This document shows positions 59,086 to 64,000 of a DNA stretch of 64,000 nucleotides, piece by piece. This stretch comes from Liolophura sinensis (lineage: Eukaryota > Mollusca > Polyplacophora > Chitonida > Chitonidae), in assembly GCF_032854445.1 (NCBI RefSeq), contig NC_088295.1, forward strand, positions 10,153,385 to 10,217,384. The letters are read 5' to 3'. The position numbers were made by a program, and so were the translations under genes. Within the stretch, counting starts at the first letter, position 1. The number at the start of each line of letters is the position of its first letter. The notes beneath the pieces are model-generated. The model searched no databases and had not been told where the DNA came from. It saw nothing but the letters and a program-made list of their open reading frames with translations.

Positions 59086-61641
59086 ATACTGTTGGATTTC
59101 TAGACTTATACAGAAGTATATAAACCCTTCACTCTTTTATCAGTGTACATCCACACGCCTTGTCAATCTAGTTGCATGATATTTTCTATCAGTGTTGTTG
59201 TTTTTTCAAGTTTTTTCCTGTTATTCTTCCATTGTTCCCGACCGAGGCCTTGGCATATGGCGGCGACAAGTGTTCGATCATGCTCTCATGTTTATTTTTT
59301 ACATCAGTTCACCGGTGTATGGCCTCTTTGTCTCCCCAAAAGGGGAAACGTCAGTTTCCTCGTATAACTTTCCAAATGTGGGAGGATTACTCTAAGCACT
59401 CCTTTTTTGTCTTCTAATCGTAAACGGAGCGCGATCATATAAATGAAAGGCCTGGAGTATATGGCGTTAAAAACAATTAAACATACTGGATTTGATAAAG
59501 ATATGTCATAAAGATCATGGAGGACAAGCGTCACAAAACGTTATCACAAGAAAGAGCGTCCATGCATGGATTCCTACCACAGGATAAAATAAGTCAGACA
59601 GGGGCACCATAAAACAAGACACCGTGCGGTCGACGAAAGCAAAAAATCGAGGCAAAAAAAGGAATAGCCATGGAAAAGCTAGAAAGATATCTGACTGTCT
59701 AGGAATTATGAAGACCCACTCTCATCGTTGAAAACACCTTTCTTAAATCCCTTTGACATTAGATTTGTCAAACCTAACTGTTTGTATAGGTTAGAATGAT
59801 CTAGAATTATATGTCCCGTCCGGTGCATCGAGAGCTTCCCAATAGTCCATCCTTCCAGTTTAGGGATATGCGTGTAATTGCTAAATCTCAAGTTTAAACC
59901 TACCCCGTCTTGGGATTAAATATTCTTGTGGTTTCAGACCTGGTTTAATTTAAGCTCGGGCTAATATCAGTCCCAGATTTAAGTCGCTTCGATGAATTAC
60001 AGAGTACTTTTCAAGTTTGTCACAAGGTTTGTTTAAATCGGGATAAGCGTACTAAGCTTCGTTGGTGCATATAGAGGCTGTACTCCTGGCGGAAGTGACT
60101 GAGATGGAAAACAACACGCAAACTTCCGACAAGATAACACGCACAATGGCTTGTGCTGTGTTTCGGGAGGTGCTTGGTCGTATTTAAGGAAATAAACACC
60201 AAATTTAGAATGAACACAACGATTTAAAATTATATTCGACCGTTATCAGGGAAACAAATATTCATTATAGGTTCAACATCCTGGACTTGTTTTCGGAAAT
60301 TCGGAAATATTTAATCAGCAATCATTTATAATATTGTGTCCGGTGTTGCTAAGATTCATACTGTTGTGCATACTTCTGATAGAGAGAATGAAAGTGTATG
60401 AGGCTTTGCTAGAAACAAAGATCGAGACAAAGTTTCTGTATTTCATGACACCACTTCCTGCCTCATCACCGTGACCCCAATGACCTCGGCGTTGTGCTAG
60501 ATTTTTGTACAAAATTTGCTAGTGTTGGCAGTGATGTAAAGTGAATGTAGAGAGCGACGTGTGTGCTGTAATGAGCATGTTCTCATATCAAAAAAAAAAA
60601 AACCCTTATCCATTCGACGAACTGGGATGTTAACAAATTTATACAACAAATATATTCTTAGGTATCGATTGGATCCTCTGGTTTGCCTGTATTTTCACCG
60701 AAGTACCCTGAGTATCACCGTTACGGTGTCCTGGAACATGTCTATCTTTACATATGTAGGCTGTAATATAGATCGTGTCTGTTTTGGCACTTAAATGCCA
60801 TTGGTTTAATGGTTTCTCAAAAGTTCAACAGTCTTTCCTCGCCTATTTTCATGAAAGGTCTTTATAAATTCCCACTTATCCCTTGCCCACGTCGCACAAC
60901 TGTGCCGATACCACCAGTGATCGATCGATTGATTAATTGGCTTTTCAGAACATGACATGAGTGGACCTGGTTGTAAGCGTTTCCCCTAAAACTACAAGCA
61001 TGGAAGTATAAGCCACGAGCATCAAATGATGCCAATATATAATTTCACCCCAGACTGATGGGAAATGCATTTAATGAAGAAGGCCTAGTTATAAACACAA
61101 ACGTAGTCCAAGAAATGTTTAACTTCTGTCTTATGACCACATTTTTAATATGAACGTAAAATGGTTTTAAAACGAAAATACTAGGTCCCAATATGATTTC
61201 AGACACTTGTGCCCAGACAGTCATAATTTCACCATTACTTAGATCATTAAATCTGTTTGACTTATCTTCTTATACAAGATCAGTCTAAACATGAATATAT
61301 CTGACTTGTACCACATAGTCAGGCGTTACGATGTTCCTCGTTTATACACGTCACGAATAGGCCTATATGGGGGGAAAACTGGATAAAACATTCTGCAAAT
61401 TTAACATGGGCATTGAGCCCATAGTCTACAACAAAGTCGGCTTTCAAAGAACCGGTAGCCTTTTGTGTACATGTTACCTTACTCCGTGAGTCAAGCAGTA
61501 GAACTAAAAGCATTCCTCAATAACTTGTTTTCATTCTGCATTTTACTACCTTTTCTCTTTCAATCTCATGTTAGGAAGAGATTGGTGGAGAAGTCGACTT
61601 TTAAACCCTGCCCTGACTTAGAGACTCAGCCATACATATAA

Positions 61642-61643
<2 letters not shown>
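59086..61643. other. Intergenic region
   Basis: Between the two genes I see no supportable exon, RNA gene or repeat family. Confidence 0.45.

Positions 61644-61724
<81 letters not shown>
61644..61724. repeat. (AT)n microsatellite, about 80 bases
   Basis: Uninterrupted TA/AT dinucleotides, directly visible. Likely polymorphic. Confidence 0.97.
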
Positions 61725-61726
<2 letters not shown>

Positions 61727-62000
61727 CTCAGTCATATACAGTATAGTCTATGCAGTAGGCCTATCGGCACTCCTTCTACATGGACTATTTTAATATAGCA
61801 TACAGAGTTCATCTAGATGAACTAGCAGTATCCGTCTTGCAAGAAACAAGAACATACATATCTGACAAGTCTCTTTTCTTTAGCTGTAGCTTTTTTTTTT
61901 TTTTGTTTTGTTTGTTTTTTTCTTGGCTTTAGCTTTTAGGCTATGGGAATGATTGCTCTCTTCGGTTCTTGCACTGAGAGGAGTTTGTCCGAAACCAGAT

Positions 62001-62012
62001 AGCGCATGCGCA
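62001..62012 (+). promoter_or_regulatory. NRF1-type site in a TATA-less promoter
   Basis: AGCGCATGCGCA matches the core of the NRF1 palindrome (GCGCATGCGC). It lies 62 bases before the ATG at 62074, with no TATA box nearby, as is usual for housekeeping-type promoters. Confidence 0.6.
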
Positions 62013-62073
62013 GCATTCCTGGCAAGTGTGGACGCAAAACATTTCCAGTTGATGCTCGCTTCAAGTGTTAAAA

Positions 62074-62095
62074 ATGTCTTTCAAAGACCTCCGTA
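62074..62095 (+). CDS. CLUAP1: First coding exon of a CLUAP1/IFT38-like gene (partial)
   Basis: ATG starts a 22-base coding exon for MSFKDLR plus the base A, ending at a consensus donor GTAAGTAT (GT at 62096). CLUAP1/IFT38 proteins begin MSFRDLRN; the split codon A-(AC/AT) would supply that Asn. IFT38 is a component of the IFT-B complex that moves cargo in cilia. The next exon, which should encode a conserved F-T-E-M-M-R-A-L-G-Y-P-R segment, is not visible up to 64000, so the gene must continue outside. Supporting context: an NRF1-type site upstream and an imperfect RFX X-box at 62196-62209. Seven residues are little evidence; this is a candidate. Confidence 0.45.
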
Positions 62096-62195
62096 GTAAG
62101 TATCCTTTGCCCAGTTTTGCTGTCGTCTCCATGATATCTCCAAGAAGTGCTTTGCAAAGTTATATGTTTAAATTGCAACTGAGAGTTTCGATGCG

Positions 62196-62209
62196 GCTTG
62201 CATGGCAAC
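62196..62209 (+). promoter_or_regulatory. Imperfect X-box (RFX-type) site
   Basis: GCTTGC-AT-GGCAAC has a perfect right half (GGCAAC) and one mismatch in the left half relative to the GTTGCCATGGCAAC consensus. RFX sites mark many cilia genes, and it lies 100 bases into intron 1 of the CLUAP1-like gene. Chance is possible. Confidence 0.35.
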
Positions 62210-62263
62210 AGCATTTGTGTATAGGCTACTGGTCGTCTGTGTGCTGTTTTATTATTGGGTGAC

Positions 62264-62421
62264 TAGTTCAATTAAATTGAACGTTGAGGTCTATTTTCAA
62301 CAATTTCTGATATTTACCCGTTAAAGCAGGTAAATATCATAAAAAGCTATATTTACCTGTTGAGACAGGTAAATATCAGATATTGTTGAGAAGAGACATC
62401 AACGTTTGATGTAATTGAACT
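62264..62421. mobile_element. Foldback element with internal hairpins
   Basis: The arms (from TAGTTCAATTAAATTGAACG and from GATGTAATTGAAC read backwards) pair over about 70 bases. The middle holds two direct copies of a hairpin: 62310-62338 and 62350-62378, both of the form ATATTTACC-loop-GGTAAATAT. Copies of TATTGGGTGAC lie on both sides (62253-62263 and 62421-62431), consistent with a target-site duplication. No coding capacity. Confidence 0.75.
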
Positions 62422-62431
62422 ATTGGGTGAC

Positions 62432-63187
62432 CAGATTTCAACATTACTTTGTAGCCTACCTGTAGATACCCACCCTTAAACATTACTGTTGGATTATGTA
62501 GATACTTTTTACCTTATCCAGATCGATTAGTTTTCAATGTATTGGCTGTCTTTGAACAGACTGTTAATTTTGTAACCATAACGCACAGTCATGACATGTG
62601 CCATATGCTCCTACATTGTAATATATACTGTTTACATGTGTAAGAAGCAGAGGTAAAAAATGCACTTGGATAATATATATAAATTCCCAAATAAAGCATG
62701 TGATCATCATAATGTCAGGAGAGGTAATTTCAAATTGACCAGATAATGAGGTTACGAGAAAACATGCGTTAATGGATAAAAATAAAGTTAAATACACAGT
62801 AGTTATTTATTTAGTTATATTTTTGATCAGTAGAATAGACCCAGTCAGCACATGTTTTAAAAATTAGATGTGCATTTTTATGAGCTGTGACAGTGTCAAG
62901 GGAGTAGTTTCAATTAAAGTGAGTCTCTCCCATTACTTCCCAGGTAAATGTGAATTCAGCTCTTGCTTTTTGTTAAATAGACACAGGTTTTTTCAATCTG
63001 TTAAGTTAAACTATCTCTCAGATCAAAGACCACCAAGAACTATGTGGAAATGTGTAGATTTCACCCTCCCCACAGAAGCCAATTTGGAGTAAACTTGAGT
63101 ATTTTAATATAGACTTTATCAGGGAAAACAGTTTTCTTGTTTTTCTCTGTCGTGTGCTTTAAAAAATGTGTTGGACGACTTCAATCT
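62432..63187. other. Intron 1 of the CLUAP1-like gene, no other feature seen
   Basis: No exon with a recognisable continuation of CLUAP1 and no repeat family. Confidence 0.4.
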
Positions 63188-63200
63188 TCCTATCATACTG

Positions 63201-63565
63201 ACCGGCCCAGATAGCACAGTTGGTAGAATGTCCGCTTCGGGACCGGTAGATCCAGGGTCAATCCTTGATCAAGCCACACCTAAGACTTTAAAATAGGAAG
63301 TTGTAACTTCCTCGCTTGGCGTTCAGCATGAAGGGGATAGTGCAACGACTGGTTGACCCGTGTCAGTATAATGGCTCAGATGGGGCGGCTTATTTTCCTT
63401 CGGTAAGTCGTCTCAGTGAAGCAGCACTAAATAAAAGAGCGGTGGAAATCCGTCCTGCAACAAAGAGGCACATTACACATACATGCACCCTAAGGATTCC
63501 TTCGTCGTCATATGACTGAAAAATTGTTGAGTACAACGTTAAACTCCAAGCACTCACTCACTCAC
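63201..63565 (+). mobile_element. SINE family 1, full-length, with target-site duplication
   Basis: A tRNA-derived head (box A TAGCACAGTTGG, box B GGTAGATCCAGGG) is followed by the family body (CGCTTGGCGTTCAGCATGAA, GACTGGTTGACCCGTGTCAG) and ends with AACGTTAAACTCCAAGCACT and (ACTC)n. A perfect 13-base duplication, TCCTATCATACTG, flanks it at 63188-63200 and 63566-63578. This is the best copy of the family in the window. Confidence 0.95.
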
Positions 63566-63578
63566 TCCTATCATACTG

Positions 63579-64000
63579 TAAAATTTAGATGTCATCTCAT
63601 TAGCTTTTGATAACTCTTCCAATGTTAAATTATCACTACCTTGCCCACCCACTTATAAAAAAAGTAGTGAGGAAAAGTCATTTATCTGGCCTATAATTTT
63701 TGGAAAGCTGGAAAGGTAGAGCACACATTAAAAACCCTGTGATGTTTTAAGCTGACCCCCATTAGAAAAATAAGGTAGCTTGATAAGTAAAGATTTTTTT
63801 TTCATCCCTCATTCTCAGCCTGCTGATAAAAAAGGTTTGTAATTTATAGAAAATTACTTTTAGAGAAATAATAAGAAAAAAATTTATCAAATGCCAAATG
63901 AATACTATGTGGTCAGATGAGTTATGCCCAATAACAAATAACAGTGAATGTGTTCATATATGGCCATCGTAGTACGTCAAGCAAATCACCTGTAGAATGT
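63579..64000. other. Non-coding sequence, probably intron
   Basis: No exon or repeat family seen up to the end of the window. Confidence 0.45.

Noticed and set aside
63205-63275. tRNA-like sequence with A and B boxes
   Set aside because: It is the head of a SINE with a target-site duplication and a diverged anticodon arm, not a functional tRNA gene. The same holds for 47919-47995 and 47020-47093.

Overview
This is a eukaryotic, AT-rich, mostly non-coding window. It holds spliced genes with GT-AG introns, tRNA-derived SINEs, a decayed non-LTR retrotransposon, many minisatellites and one assembly gap. The SINE tails (a consensus ending in a 'GGCGTAAAACACCAATCAAATAAAT' type tail, described here only by character, and others ending in ACTC or ATTC runs) are of a kind I associate with lophotrochozoan, especially mollusc, genomes. 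I therefore infer a mollusc or close relative; species is not determinable from the window alone.

Region by region: 1-41.7 kb has no protein gene I can support. It contains two foldback or interspersed repeat families, several tandem arrays (3.4, 6.0, 6.8-7.4, 9.0, 15.6-16.3, 18.5-19.7, 37.6, 38.7-39.6 kb), SINE copies, two promoter-like segments on the + strand (about 11.6-11.8 kb and 16.9-17.1 kb), and an apparently false duplication around a 200-N gap (27.2-30.8 kb).

From 42.0 to 59.1 kb lies one + strand gene. I reconstructed nine of its coding exons by splice-site and phase matching: signal peptide, MNNL-like N-terminus of a Notch ligand, a remnant of the DSL domain, 18 EGF-like repeats, a Jagged/Serrate-like juxtamembrane region, one transmembrane helix and a short cytoplasmic tail. 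It looks like a Jagged/Serrate-type Notch ligand (or ligand-like regulator) whose DSL domain is reduced to its first two cysteines and which has no von Willebrand C region. Its introns carry SINEs (one nested in another) and a dead LINE.

At 62.07 kb a second + strand gene begins. Its 22-nt first coding exon (MSFKDLR plus one base) with a strong donor fits the conserved start of CLUAP1/IFT38, an intraflagellar-transport protein. It sits under an NRF1-type site and near an imperfect X-box. The rest of that gene would lie beyond the window. The two genes are tandem and unrelated in function as far as can be seen.

Most valuable to re-check: the DSL-reduced ligand and its unfound MNNL exon; the gap-flanking duplication; the repeat family whose internal 48-bp unit is amplified; and the SINE family that carries a CSL/Su(H)-type site into introns of a Notch-ligand gene.
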